64,000 bases of DNA from JALEFZ01 sp038527485 (GTDB lineage: Bacteria; Bacteroidota; Bacteroidia; J057): the NCBI GenBank assembly GCA_038527485.1, contig JBCBFT010000013.1, positions 29,522 to 93,521 on the forward strand. Reading direction: 5' to 3'. The notes beneath the pieces are model-generated. The model saw nothing but the letters and a program-made list of their open reading frames with translations. It did not search any database and was not told the origin of the DNA. Positions 28,901 through 37,800 of this stretch are shown piece by piece. Each line of letters starts with the position of its first letter. The first letter of the stretch is position 1. The position numbers and the translations under genes were made by a program.

Positions 28901-28972
28901 GGTGTCTATCATATAGATATTATTGCAGGCGAAGAACGAATTGCCGCGCAGAAGTTTCATATCATTAGGTAG
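25958..28972 (+). CDS. Secreted multi-PKD-domain protein with T9SS type A sorting domain
   Basis: The start at 25958 gives MKYLFSICTLFLL and a clean signal peptide ending MQAQ; 25928 is a less likely earlier start. The mature protein (1004 residues in total) begins with a carboxypeptidase-regulatory-like fold (YGVVFDSSNGLPLPNYSV). Seven PKD domains follow, each marked by a [FL]GDG core, for example WDFGDGTTATG, WSFGDGNTST and WEFGDGTTASG. Two more beta-sandwich modules come next (GVIGQVFANG, MTNDAGEYSIDNL). The C-terminal 80 residues are a T9SS sorting domain (LYPNPAKDQI, LPSGVYHIDI). There is no catalytic motif, so a structural or adhesive surface protein is the best guess. It has its own terminator. 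Confidence 0.92.
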   Translation: MKYLFSICTLFLLCTFSMMQAQIAIYGVVFDSSNGLPLPNYSVRIDSEPGVPVATTTTDASGVFTYFVNLPSVLDLTLAWENCSNPGDTLFASYGAFFGGDTLDVIILCDTAVIPNFPNCTADFFYSQAFGNNFTFFEQAGGNNLTYSWDFGDGTTATGPTPSHTYATGGTYTVCLSIADSLGNCTDSLCQQVVAPFSPGTTCNAEFFIGAVYDDTVAFYSISNPGPSGSLSYQWSFGDGGSSNAQNPVHFYPGPGSYTACLIVENTSISCIDTFCQTVTIPNNCSITFSSSGGVDSMSFFASIPSSGNNSEFYLWEFGDGTVDSTNNDYVSHTYANTGDYLVCLTYINPANGCFSNYCDSVTITQVSGCSFDFAPNQLDTFTYEFVPAISGATSNVTYSWSFGDGNTSTQISPTHTYASTGFYNVCLTLTDTVNPGGCSGVYCYPITVAVPSCPVAGFDFLIDPFALDSVYFFEQALGSNLVYEWDLGDGTTSNQPNLVHIYNITGPINVCLTVTDTILNCTDSICETINILPNNACSPNFVYNDLGNATYDFFAIGSGNASTQYDWEFGDGTTASGPFVQKTYTTPGSYSACLTVTDSLGSCIQQSCQTIIVGTAPSCDALFHLSQDSGLNQIIFTAQYADPSAQYIWDFGDGVVSTTNSPTVSYTYASAGFYTACLTVVTPSCSDSSCVVFNTTPGPNNFGVIGQVFANGQIVDDYTAWLIVYDSVAGTLTAVDTFQSDPTLGGLFIFGAPNGDYRVKVAPNPSDPNYSSFLPTYYGDDAFWFNATVVNQSSFPFLIINLEPGNNSGGPGFVGGLVSQGANKNGPGDPMMNTSILVMDMNDQIVAAGMTNDAGEYSIDNLAYGTYKVQVEMWGRNSEHYVVDITANNETFNQLDFEVTDTDVLKVGSLVSSNDPLTTLVFNLYPNPAKDQITVQMEIPQANEYTLRIRNMMGQSVWIAEGMQQTGLMKKEISLQDLPSGVYHIDIIAGEERIAAQKFHIIR

Positions 28973-28991
28973 TCAAGTTTTTTTATTCTAT

Positions 28992-29027
28992 ACCTCCTGC
29001 GTTTAGCATGCGCAGGAGGTCCTTTTA
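28992..29027 (+). terminator. Rho-independent terminator of the PKD protein gene
   Basis: ACCTCCTGCG (28992-29001) and CGCAGGAGGT (29011-29020) form a perfect 10-bp stem with a 9-nt loop, followed by CCTTTTAT, 20 bp after the stop. Confidence 0.82.
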
Positions 29028-29071
29028 TAAACGGTACAGTTCATGAAAAAAGCTTGGGTAGCAATTAGTCT

Positions 29072-29632
29072 ATGACAAATCCCCACTCACAGTTGATCAA
29101 GGCTTGCATCAAAAAAGATAAGCAAGCACAAAGCAAGCTCTATGAGCTTTGTTTTGGCTATTTGTATCCTGTGTGTTTAAGATATGCAACTTGTGAGGAT
29201 GATGCGAAAGAATATCTCAATTTGGGTTTTTATAAGATTCTCAAGAATCTCAAAAAGCTGCATAAGTCAGAGTCCTTTCTCCCTTGGAGTAAGCGTGTGA
29301 TGATCAACAGCATCCTAGATGAACTGAAGAAGAAGAAGCGCTACCAAAACCATGTACAATTATCCGACATCGCCCAGCTGGAAACTGTTTCAGGAACCGT
29401 CCAGTTTGATGAGAACCTCGGAGCACAAGAAATATATTTAGCCATTCGATCGTTGCCACCGCAGACAGCGTCTGTGTTTAACTTGCATGCGATAGATGGT
29501 TACAAGCATAGAGAAATAGCCAAAATGCTGGGAATCAGCGAAGGCACAGTCAAATGGCACTACAGTGATGCGCGCAAAAGATTACAGAAATTATTGGCTA
29601 AAAAGGGATATCCTGAAAAGATGGCGTCATGA
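29072..29632 (+). CDS. ECF-type RNA polymerase sigma factor
   Basis: At 186 residues it is typical for an extracytoplasmic-function sigma factor. Region 2 spans about 8-75 (YLYPVCLRYATCEDDAKEYL). Region 4 spans about 120-175, with the helix-turn-helix REIAKMLGISEGTVKWHYS followed by ARKRLQKLL. No N-terminal or C-terminal extension is present. Its stop overlaps the start of the next gene (ATGA at 29629), so translation of the two is coupled. The downstream membrane protein is the natural candidate for its anti-sigma factor. The target promoters are unknown. Confidence 0.93.
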   Translation: MTNPHSQLIKACIKKDKQAQSKLYELCFGYLYPVCLRYATCEDDAKEYLNLGFYKILKNLKKLHKSESFLPWSKRVMINSILDELKKKKRYQNHVQLSDIAQLETVSGTVQFDENLGAQEIYLAIRSLPPQTASVFNLHAIDGYKHREIAKMLGISEGTVKWHYSDARKRLQKLLAKKGYPEKMAS

Positions 29633-30885
29633 AAGAGGAAGATAAATTAGTTGAATACATCAAAGATAAGCTGGCGTCGGAGCCGCCCGTTTATCAGGAT
29701 GCATTCTGGGAAGAGGCCCAGGAGCAAATGGCGGTTTGGGATGCTGAAGCCAGACGACGGCGACCATTTCTGCTATGGGTATTGTTGCCGCTCTTATTCT
29801 TAGGAGTCGGACTGGGAACATGGATACTATGGCCTGAAACACCTCTCGTACAGGAAGGTGAAGCTCCCTTGGCCACAGTTTCTTCTACAGACGCGCCATC
29901 ATTAGCTCCGAACCAAACACAGCCTTTGTTACCCCCTTCTGCCTATCCAAGACCTCGTGTAAATCCAAGACCGCGCGTAAGGAAAATGGCATCAGGTCAA
30001 ACTAGCCCAGTAGATCCTCCTCCTTTTACACCTGTGGCTGCCGATTCAGAAGTAGAGGATAGACCAGAGAAAAAGAACGCATTCACCCCCGTAGAAGAAA
30101 TTGTATCTAAAGATCAAGAAACAGAAAACCAAGAAGCTCATCTCCAGTTTTCGAGTATGATCTTTCCCGAGCGTACGGTTGTCCCTATGCCAGATGCCCG
30201 TTTTAGAGATGAAAATGATTTTGTGATGCCTAAGCTCAGCAGAAGCTATGGCACATTTACACCTTTTAGAAAAGTCCAGTTAAGGCTCAAAGCGATATTT
30301 GCCCTAAGTGAGACGAGATTGAGTGAGTCCAATGAGTCCGTTTTGCATCGCCAGAATCGTCTGGGAGTTGGATTGACACTACCCTTAGGCAACAGCAGAA
30401 AATGGAACATCATGACAGGCTTAGAGTATGAGACCTTACCGCTTTCGGGTCTGCAAGTAGATTCTATAGGCACTGTCTATGATTTTGCCTCCCAAAGCAC
30501 TCAAATTCAGTGGGAGCCTCAGCGGGCAAGTCGACTCCATGTTCCACTTCATATCCAGCGAAGACTTTTCCCAGGGCATCAGGTGACGATAGGGGTAGGG
30601 ATACACTATCTGCTAGGGACTAAGGGACAGTTCACCCAAAATGTTCAAAGACAGGGAGGTGAAGTTGTGTCTGAATCGCAGACCCTTTCGGGTATTACTT
30701 ATGGCTTGCGTCAGTGGGATGTGTCTCCCCAGATAGGATACGAAATCCAGGTGGCAAACAATGTGCATATAGGTCTTCAGTACCAATGGGGAATGGTGGA
30801 CTTTACACAAGACCAGATCTGGAAACAAGAACAAAAAGATAGGTGGCGTCAACTCCAATTCACCCTCAACTACCGCTTGAGATGA
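29629..30885 (+). CDS. Predicted envelope-spanning protein: cytoplasmic N-terminus, one membrane helix, Pro-rich linker, barrel-like C-terminus
   Basis: This 418-residue protein has no signal peptide. The first 45 residues are charged and probably cytoplasmic, followed by Arg-rich ARRRR and one membrane helix at about 46-68. A Pro-rich linker (about 75-150, with PRPRVNPRPRVRK) leads to about 200 residues of beta-rich sequence (RLGVGLTLPLG, IGVGIHYLLG, HIGLQYQWG) ending QFTLNYRLR. That end looks like an outer-membrane barrel or a periplasmic beta domain. The gene follows the sigma factor with a 4-bp overlap, so an anti-sigma role for the N-terminus is inferred. I see no recognised anti-sigma motif. 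It overlaps the next lipoprotein gene by 4 bp. Confidence 0.82.
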   Translation: MKEEDKLVEYIKDKLASEPPVYQDAFWEEAQEQMAVWDAEARRRRPFLLWVLLPLLFLGVGLGTWILWPETPLVQEGEAPLATVSSTDAPSLAPNQTQPLLPPSAYPRPRVNPRPRVRKMASGQTSPVDPPPFTPVAADSEVEDRPEKKNAFTPVEEIVSKDQETENQEAHLQFSSMIFPERTVVPMPDARFRDENDFVMPKLSRSYGTFTPFRKVQLRLKAIFALSETRLSESNESVLHRQNRLGVGLTLPLGNSRKWNIMTGLEYETLPLSGLQVDSIGTVYDFASQSTQIQWEPQRASRLHVPLHIQRRLFPGHQVTIGVGIHYLLGTKGQFTQNVQRQGGEVVSESQTLSGITYGLRQWDVSPQIGYEIQVANNVHIGLQYQWGMVDFTQDQIWKQEQKDRWRQLQFTLNYRLR

Positions 30886-32006
30886 TGTATTTTTTGTATA
30901 GAAATAAGGGTTCCATGTGCGCATGGGCATTGATTCTCGTACTCATCAGTTGCAAGCAGGATCTTCCTTTTCCTGCATCGACAGATCCAGTATTTACGGC
31001 TTCTGCGACCTTGGATGAGCAGCAAGTAGCTTGGCAAGCGGGAGAAAATGACTATGTCATGGCAACAGACTGGGCATTGGATGTGCAAAATGTACAAACG
31101 TTTTCAGGTGCATTTGTCGGGGGCAAGGAAGGAGCATTATCCATTACTTTAAGGGACCAAAAATTATCAGGAGGCGCATTCAAAGCTGAGGAGGCATTGG
31201 AGATAGGGACGCGCTTTTATCTTGGGCAAATAGATCCAGCTGAGCCATTTACCATGGCTTTCCAAACATCTGACCCGCAACATACAGACGGAAAGACCTA
31301 CCTCTGGGATTTTGGGGATGGCAATACCTCCACACTTCCCAATCCCAAGCATACCTATCAGACAGAGGGTCTGTATGAGGTAAAAGTGACGGTCACTGAT
31401 GCCGCAGGATGTACCTCGATTTCTCGCCAAGTTGTCCAAACGGGCCAGCGCTATGTGGATTGTGGATTGGACTTAAACTATGAGATATTGGATGAAACCA
31501 ATGTGAAGTTTCAGGCTGACTATGATCGTAGCTTGGGAAATCCTGTTCTGGTCTTGACTACAGGAGATGGCATCCACTATGCAAAGCAAGAGGTAGTGAC
31601 ACATACTTACGAAACGCCCGGTATCTATGAAGTGAAATTAGTGGCTACATTTAAATCCAAAGGTACCTGCTGTGTCATCAAAAATATCTACACAGGTTCA
31701 GGCGCCTCTTGTATTTCGTCCACGGACTTTACCCGGTCTAGCTTACCGTTAGATTTAGGAAGAGTATATATCGAATATACAGATCCTTCAGGGCGAACGT
31801 ATACTTCCCAGCGATTTGAATCTCAGCCAGCTAGTAGCACATTTGAGTTGCTCAGTTATGAGCCATACATAGAAGACGCACAGGGACGACCTACCTATTT
31901 GATTTCTGCCAGATTTAATTGTGAGTTATATGCAGCAGATGATCCTGATGAGGTCTTGATCTTAGAAAACGGTGAAGCTGCCTTTGCAGTGGCTGTTCCT
32001 GATTGA
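30882..32006 (+). CDS. PKD-domain lipoprotein, third gene of the sigma-factor operon
   Basis: The start at 30882 overlaps the previous stop (ATGA) and gives 374 residues, with the lipobox Cys at residue 24 (LILVLISCKQD); 30885 is an equally valid Met. One clear PKD domain (LWDFGDGNTST, VKVTVTDAAGC) spans about 130-190. A second, weaker PKD-like domain (LTTGDGIHYAK, YEVKLVATF) follows. The C-terminal 100 residues are not recognised. It is probably an outer-membrane lipoprotein, possibly surface exposed. It might be the signal-sensing partner or the main product of the sigma-factor circuit; this is inference from the operon alone. Confidence 0.85.
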   Translation: MMYFLYRNKGSMCAWALILVLISCKQDLPFPASTDPVFTASATLDEQQVAWQAGENDYVMATDWALDVQNVQTFSGAFVGGKEGALSITLRDQKLSGGAFKAEEALEIGTRFYLGQIDPAEPFTMAFQTSDPQHTDGKTYLWDFGDGNTSTLPNPKHTYQTEGLYEVKVTVTDAAGCTSISRQVVQTGQRYVDCGLDLNYEILDETNVKFQADYDRSLGNPVLVLTTGDGIHYAKQEVVTHTYETPGIYEVKLVATFKSKGTCCVIKNIYTGSGASCISSTDFTRSSLPLDLGRVYIEYTDPSGRTYTSQRFESQPASSTFELLSYEPYIEDAQGRPTYLISARFNCELYAADDPDEVLILENGEAAFAVAVPD

Positions 32007-32017
32007 TGTATAGTAGG

Positions 32018-32300
32018 GTCACCGCCGTGGCGTGGCCTATCACCAACGTCCCGTTAGTGTTTTGTATATCCCTGGCCTATCACCAACGTCCTGTTGGTGC
32101 TTCTGATCGCTTAGTTAGGAAACTAATAGATTGAATCCTGCCTAGTTTGACGACTACGCAGAGCGGTCTTACTTCGCCTTTTTTCTTCATGCTTTGTATC
32201 CCTACATGTCTAGACATCTGTGCGCCTGTACGTAGAACCACCGCTACGGCATGGTTACCTATCCCCGCTATGGCGTGGTTACCCATGCCGTTGACGCTCC
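32018..32300. repeat. REP-like palindromes and short tandem repeats
   Basis: GGCCTATCACCAACGTCC starts at 32034 and again at 32074, a 40-bp direct repeat. Each copy contains a hairpin (CACCAAC/GTTAGTG at 32041-32059, CACCAAC/GTTGGTG at 32081-32099), matching the 25554-25688 cluster. Near 32238-32290 a 24-25-bp unit ending GGTTACC[TC]AT is repeated twice (CCGCTACGGCATGGTTACC, then CCGCTATGGCGTGGTTACC). A related CACCGCCGTGGCGTGG lies at 32019-32034. No gene is credible in 32007-32423 apart from the ftsY promoter at its right end. Confidence 0.72.
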
Positions 32301-32390
32301 ATATTTCCCAAATTAAGTCACATACAAATAAAAGATCCTTCTACCTCAATCGTCTCATTCTAACCACTTCATTACCTGTAAAAGATTCCC

Positions 32391-32398
32391 TATATTTG
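32391..32398 (+). promoter_or_regulatory. Bacteroidota-type -7 promoter element for ftsY
   Basis: TATATTTG matches the TAnnTTTG -7 consensus of Bacteroidota exactly, 25 bp before the chosen ftsY ATG. No clear -33 TTG is seen at the usual spacing. Confidence 0.55.
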
Positions 32399-32423
32399 CG
32401 TGCTTATACAAACCGAAGCTCCT

Positions 32424-33395
32424 ATGCTGAATTTTTTCAAAAAGAAAGAAAATAAAGACAAACTCAATAAAGGGCTGGAAAAAACGAAACAAGGCTTTTT
32501 CGCTCGTTTGGGGAAAGCCATTGTAGGGCGAGGGAAAATCGACGAAGATGTCCTAGATGAGGTAGAGGAAGTCTTGATTGCCAGTGATGTAGGCGTGAAA
32601 ACTACGATCAAGATCATCCAAAGGATCGAAGATCGTGTGTCAAAAGACAAATATTCCAATGCGGCAGAACTAGATAGATTGCTGAAAGATGAAATAGAAA
32701 CCATGATTTTGGAAAATCATCCAGCTTCAAGGGATTACTTTGAAGTGCCCGATCAGGAACTGGATGGAAAGAAGATCCCGCATGTCATCATGGTGGTAGG
32801 TGTAAATGGAGTGGGGAAAACGACGACAATAGGAAAGTTAGCCTACCGCTACAAAAATCAAGGAAAAACAGTCTTGATGGGGGCAGGTGATACCTTCCGT
32901 GCAGCTGCAGTAGACCAGCTCAAACTTTGGGCAGACCGTGTAGGAGCGGATTTTTATTCTAAAGGAATGAACACAGATCCAGCTGCGGTAGCCTATGAGA
33001 CCGTGAAAAAAGGCGTGGAACAAGGGCATGATGTCATCATCGTAGATACAGCAGGACGATTGCAGACTAAGAAAAATCTCATGGCTGAGCTGGGCAAGAT
33101 CAAACGTTCTATGGGGAAAGTTCTTGAAGGTGCTCCCCATGAAGTACTGCTCGTACTTGATGCCTCCACTGGCCAAAATGCCATCTCTCAAGCCACTGCC
33201 TTTACAGAAGCAACTGATGTGTCTGCCATGGCACTTACCAAGTTGGATGGGACGGCAAAAGGAGGTGTCGTCATCGGCGTTTCAGATATGTTTAAAATCC
33301 CTGTGAAGTTTATCGGGGTAGGGGAGGGGATTGACGATCTTCAGGTATTTGATCCTCAAGAGTTCATCAACGCCATGTTCCAAAAAGTATCCTAA
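32424..33395 (+). CDS. ftsY: Signal recognition particle receptor FtsY
   Basis: FtsY docks the SRP-ribosome complex at the inner membrane for cotranslational insertion. The start at 32424 (MLNFFKKKENKDK) is chosen because the upstream in-frame extension from 32400 would begin inside the likely promoter. The protein then has 323 residues. A short basic N-terminus replaces the long acidic A domain of E. coli, as is usual in this phylum. The NG domain shows the P-loop GVNGVGKT (126-133), DTFRAAAVDQL, DTAGRLQTKKNLM, TKLDGTAKGG and the closing GVGEGIDDLQVFD. All GTPase motifs are intact. It appears to be transcribed alone. Confidence 0.96.
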   Translation: MLNFFKKKENKDKLNKGLEKTKQGFFARLGKAIVGRGKIDEDVLDEVEEVLIASDVGVKTTIKIIQRIEDRVSKDKYSNAAELDRLLKDEIETMILENHPASRDYFEVPDQELDGKKIPHVIMVVGVNGVGKTTTIGKLAYRYKNQGKTVLMGAGDTFRAAAVDQLKLWADRVGADFYSKGMNTDPAAVAYETVKKGVEQGHDVIIVDTAGRLQTKKNLMAELGKIKRSMGKVLEGAPHEVLLVLDASTGQNAISQATAFTEATDVSAMALTKLDGTAKGGVVIGVSDMFKIPVKFIGVGEGIDDLQVFDPQEFINAMFQKVS

Positions 33396-33526
33396 AGAGA
33401 CTGTGTGATCGCTTCTTTCGGTCTCCTCATTATTGTAGGAATAAACATCTTCTACATTTTTCTGTTCCACTCCTTACCCGTTTCTATTTAGAAAAGTCCT
33501 TGGGAGCGGTCTCAAAGCGAATAAAC

Positions 33527-34858
33527 ATGCATACCAATATTGCGAAGCAGCAAAAGCGCGCAAAACAAAATATAAATCTTATCACACTGGGTTGTTCCAA
33601 AAACTTGGTGGATTCTGAGCGCCTACTGTCTCAGCTTCATGGAAATGGCTTGAAAGCTACCCATGAGGATTACAGCCAGGATTCAGGAATTGTCGTGATC
33701 AATACTTGCGGATTCATTGACCATGCAAAAGAGGAGTCAGTGAATACCATCTTGCAGTATGCCGACCGCAAAGCCCAAGGCTTGGTCGATCAAGTGATTG
33801 TCACAGGCTGTCTTTCGCAGCGCTACAAGGATGACCTCAAAGCTGAAATCCCAGAAGTAGATGCATGGTTTGGGACACAGGATTTGCCAGACTTGGTGAA
33901 TCACCTAGGCGCTATTTATAAGCAAGAACTCATTGGTGAGCGTAAAACGACGACAGACAGTCATTTTGCTTACCTGAAGATCGCCGAAGGCTGCAACCGC
34001 CCTTGTTCGTTTTGTGCCATCCCGCTCATGCGTGGCAAGCACAACTCCCGTAGTATCGAAATGCTCGTCGATGAGGCGAAGTTTTTGGTAAGCAAAGGCG
34101 TCAAAGAATTGATGTTGATTGCGCAGGATCTGACCTATTATGGGCTGGATCTCTACGGCAAGCGCAAACTGAATGATCTACTCAAAGCACTCTCAGATGT
34201 GGAGGGACTGGAATGGATTCGCTTGCACTATGCCTATCCTTCAGGCTTTCCTACAGAGATCCTGCCGACCATTCGTGAGCGTAGCAATATTTGCAATTAC
34301 CTCGACATGCCCCTCCAGCACATCTCTGACAACGTGCTCAAACACATGCGACGTGGCATCAATCAGAAGCGCACCGAAGACTTGGTGAAGCGCATCCGAG
34401 ATGAAGTGCCAGGACTGACGCTGCGTACGACCATGCTTGTGGGACATCCTGGTGAGACAGAAGAAGACCACCAGCAGCTACTCAGATTTTTGGAAGAGGC
34501 TAAATTCGATCGTCTAGGCGTGTTCACATATTCGCATGAGGAAAATACACATGCAGGAGATAAGATGGAAGATCTGATCGATCCTGAGATCAAGGAGCAG
34601 CGAAAGGAAGAGGTAATGGAGCTACAGCAGGATATCTCCTTTGAGCTTAACAGGGTCAAAGTAGGACAAACGCTCCGTACTTTGATCGACCGCGAGGAAG
34701 ACGGCTATTACGTCGGACGTACAGAAGCAGATTCTCCCGAAGTGGACAACGAGGTGATTATCCGTACAGATCAGTCTTTACAACAAGGAGAATTTTATCC
34801 CATACAGATCACAGATGCCATGGAGTATGACCTGATGGGACAGCTTGTGCGTGCCTAG
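33527..34858 (+). CDS. rimO: Ribosomal protein uS12 methylthiotransferase RimO
   Basis: RimO is a radical-SAM enzyme that methylthiolates an Asp of ribosomal protein S12. The start at 33527 (MHTNIAKQQKRAK) is preferred to a TTG at 33500. The 443-residue protein has the N-terminal UPF0004 domain with its cluster cysteines in TLGCSKNLVDSE, INTCGFID and VTGCLSQR. The radical-SAM CxxxCxxC motif is CNRPCSFC in EGCNRPCSFCAIP. A C-terminal TRAM domain follows. The phrases SKNLVDSE and GCNRPCSFCAIP separate RimO from the related MiaB. It is convergent with smc, with 7 bp between the stops. Confidence 0.95.
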   Translation: MHTNIAKQQKRAKQNINLITLGCSKNLVDSERLLSQLHGNGLKATHEDYSQDSGIVVINTCGFIDHAKEESVNTILQYADRKAQGLVDQVIVTGCLSQRYKDDLKAEIPEVDAWFGTQDLPDLVNHLGAIYKQELIGERKTTTDSHFAYLKIAEGCNRPCSFCAIPLMRGKHNSRSIEMLVDEAKFLVSKGVKELMLIAQDLTYYGLDLYGKRKLNDLLKALSDVEGLEWIRLHYAYPSGFPTEILPTIRERSNICNYLDMPLQHISDNVLKHMRRGINQKRTEDLVKRIRDEVPGLTLRTTMLVGHPGETEEDHQQLLRFLEEAKFDRLGVFTYSHEENTHAGDKMEDLIDPEIKEQRKEEVMELQQDISFELNRVKVGQTLRTLIDREEDGYYVGRTEADSPEVDNEVIIRTDQSLQQGEFYPIQITDAMEYDLMGQLVRA

Positions 34859-34865
34859 GCATCCT

Positions 34866-37800
34866 TTAAGCCAGTGCCAACTCTTCCAAACTTACAGGTA
34901 CCACAGAAGAAATTCCCTGATTGGCCATCGTCACGCCATATATCACACTGGTTGAACTCATCGTGCGCTTGTTGTGCGTCACGATGATAAACTGGGAGTC
35001 TTGTGAGAAATCGCGGATGATGTTGTTGAACTTATCAATGTTGGCATCATCTAGTGGCGCATCCACTTCATCAAATACACAGAACGGGGCAGGCTTGATG
35101 AGGTAAATGGCAAAGAGAAGGGCTACGGCGGTTAGCGTCTTTTCTCCTCCCGAAAGCTGCTTGATCGTCAGTGGCCGCTTTCCCTTGGGACGTGCAATGA
35201 TGTTGATATCCGACTCAAGGGGGCGCTCAGGGTCCATCAGGATGAGGTCGCAATTGTCTTCTTCATAGAAGAGCGACTTGAATACCGACTGAAAATGCTC
35301 GCGAACGACCGTGAAGGTCTCCGTAAACTTCTCTTTAGCTGTTTGGTCTATCTCGCTAATTGTGGTCAGAAGGGAATCTTTGGCTTCTAGTAGATCATTT
35401 CGCTGTGTACTGATGAATTCATGCCGTTCTTGAATCTCTTGAAAGGCTTCCACTGCCATAGGATTGATCTCGCCATAGTTTTGGACGCGGGTGCGGAGTT
35501 TCATGACCTGTTCTTCAATAGAACCATAGTCATATTCCTCAACGGGTTTGTCAAATAAGACTACCTGACTCAACTCGGTCACATCTACCTGAAACTCTAC
35601 TGACATCCGCTCTCTCAGTCCGTGAATCTCAAGTTTGATCTCTGTCTCTTGTTCCTTTAGGCTTTGCTGACGTGTCACGAGATCCTCCCTTTTTTTACGT
35701 GCCCCCGAGGAATTATCTTCCGCTTGAGTGATGCTATTTTTAGACGCACCTACCTGTGCTTCCATTCTGCCTACTCGCTCCTCTTTCTCCTTCTTCTGAT
35801 TGTACAGGAAGACGATGTGTTCATCATCCTGTAGATTGCTGCTAATGAGTTCCTCTGTATCTTTTTCGACTTTCGAGAGATCTTCCAAGAGTTGATTCTC
35901 CCGCTCAACGTATTGGTCCATCGTGAGGAGCAACTGATCGAGTTCTCGTGCAACGTTTTGGTATTCATTGTCAAGGTGGATACGTTTGATATGCTCCTGG
36001 TTGTACACCTGGGTAGCATCGTTCAGAAGGTCTCCGTTTTCCTGTGCAGTTTCTCGCAGTTGCGCCAGCTGCCCTTGAAATTGTAGGACTTGTTCTTCCT
36101 TGATGCGATGCTTGGGTGCTGCTTCCTGTACCTCACTTTGCAACTTTTCCAATTCATCAGATAGAGAATCGGTTCGTTGGCCCACACGCGCTAGGAACTC
36201 TTGGTATTCTTGTTCTTTCGTTTGCAGGACAGACAGATCTCGTTGCTTTTCTGAAAGTCCATTTCTCGCTTTATCTAGTCCTCCTGTGTAGTCTGTCCTT
36301 TTCAGCGATTCGAGTTGCTTTTGCGCTTTTTCAAGTTCTGCTTTTTCCTGGGTAAGTTGTTTCTGAAGCTTAGCGATTTCCTTATCTAGCTTTTCTAGAT
36401 TTTTAGCACGTCCCAGCCTTTTACCCTCAAATAAACCCAAAGATCCTCCACTCATCATGAATCGGCGGCGGGTGATATTGCCCGATTGTGTCAAGAAAAT
36501 AACTTCTTCAGGGACATCGTCAGGAATTTCCTCTTCGCTACGCACGATGTAGACCTTGCCCAAAAGGAAGGCTGCGAGCTTTTTATATTCGGGCGCACAG
36601 TCTATCACTTCCATCACAGACTGTGCTTGCGTGAAGATCAAAGGATTATGAGGTTTATAATGAGCCAGCTCATCTAGGATGAAGAAATTCGCTCGTCCTT
36701 TGGAGGCGTCTGCTAGCATCCGCACAGAGAGTAGGGCATCTTGCCGCGAGGCAACCACATAATAGCTCAGATAGCCTTCGAGGTAGTTTTCAATGGCTAC
36801 CTTATGTGTCTCAGGTACGGCGAACACATCAGATAATAAGGGGGCATCCTTGATCCATTTGGCATTCTTTTTCAGGAACTTCACACTAGCGGGAAAACCC
36901 TCCAGATTTTCTACCAAGCTTTTGGTCAAACTATATTCATTTTGCTTGGCATCGAGTAAGCGATTGGATTTGTACACCTTATCCTTGAGCGTACTTACAT
37001 CTTGCTCTACTTGGCGAAGTTGGGCTTGATGTGCGTTTCTTTGTGCCTCTAATTCATTGACTTGCTTCTCCATCGACTCGACAGATGCTCGAAGCTCTTC
37101 CGCCTTATCTGTGAAAGCATCTAGATCTGCCGATCGGCGATATTTATCTTCTTCTGCTCTACGTAATTCTGATTCTAGGCTTTGGATCTTGACTTTTTTC
37201 ATGTCGACCTCACGAGAGAGTTGCTGCACCTCTTGTTCTGTCTCTCTATATTGGGCATTGAGGCTGTCGACTTGTTGCTGCTGCTCTTGGTAGGTGCGTC
37301 GCAGGACATTGACCTTCTCCTGTGCAGTTGATTCGATGCGGTGCTGCTCCGATTGCTCCTTTTCCAGGCGCATGTGCGTTTCTTCCAGTTGGTTGCGCTT
37401 GCTTTGATTTTCTGTATGACGACGCTTTTCCGTTTCCATCTGATTTCGGATGGCATGCTCCCGCTGTTGGAGGTATTTGAGACGTTCGGTCTTAATCGAC
37501 TTTTCCGTCTCCATATTGAGCAGCTTGCTCATGTGTGTATTCAGGTCCTCCTGGGCAGTTGCCAGCATCCGCTCACGATCTACCAGTTCTTTTTTGAGCT
37601 CTTGGATGCGCGCTTCGTAGAGGGCGAGTCCTGACTGTACTTCGGTGATTTCATCGGTCAGCTGATTCTCCAGGATACGGAGCTGATTCTGACGCTCGCG
37701 GATGGAGCGCATGCCCAAAAAGGCGTATTGAGAACTTATGTGCTTGTATTGCTCCTTAATCTCAAAGTACCGCTGTGTCCGTCGAGCTTGTTTTTCAAGG

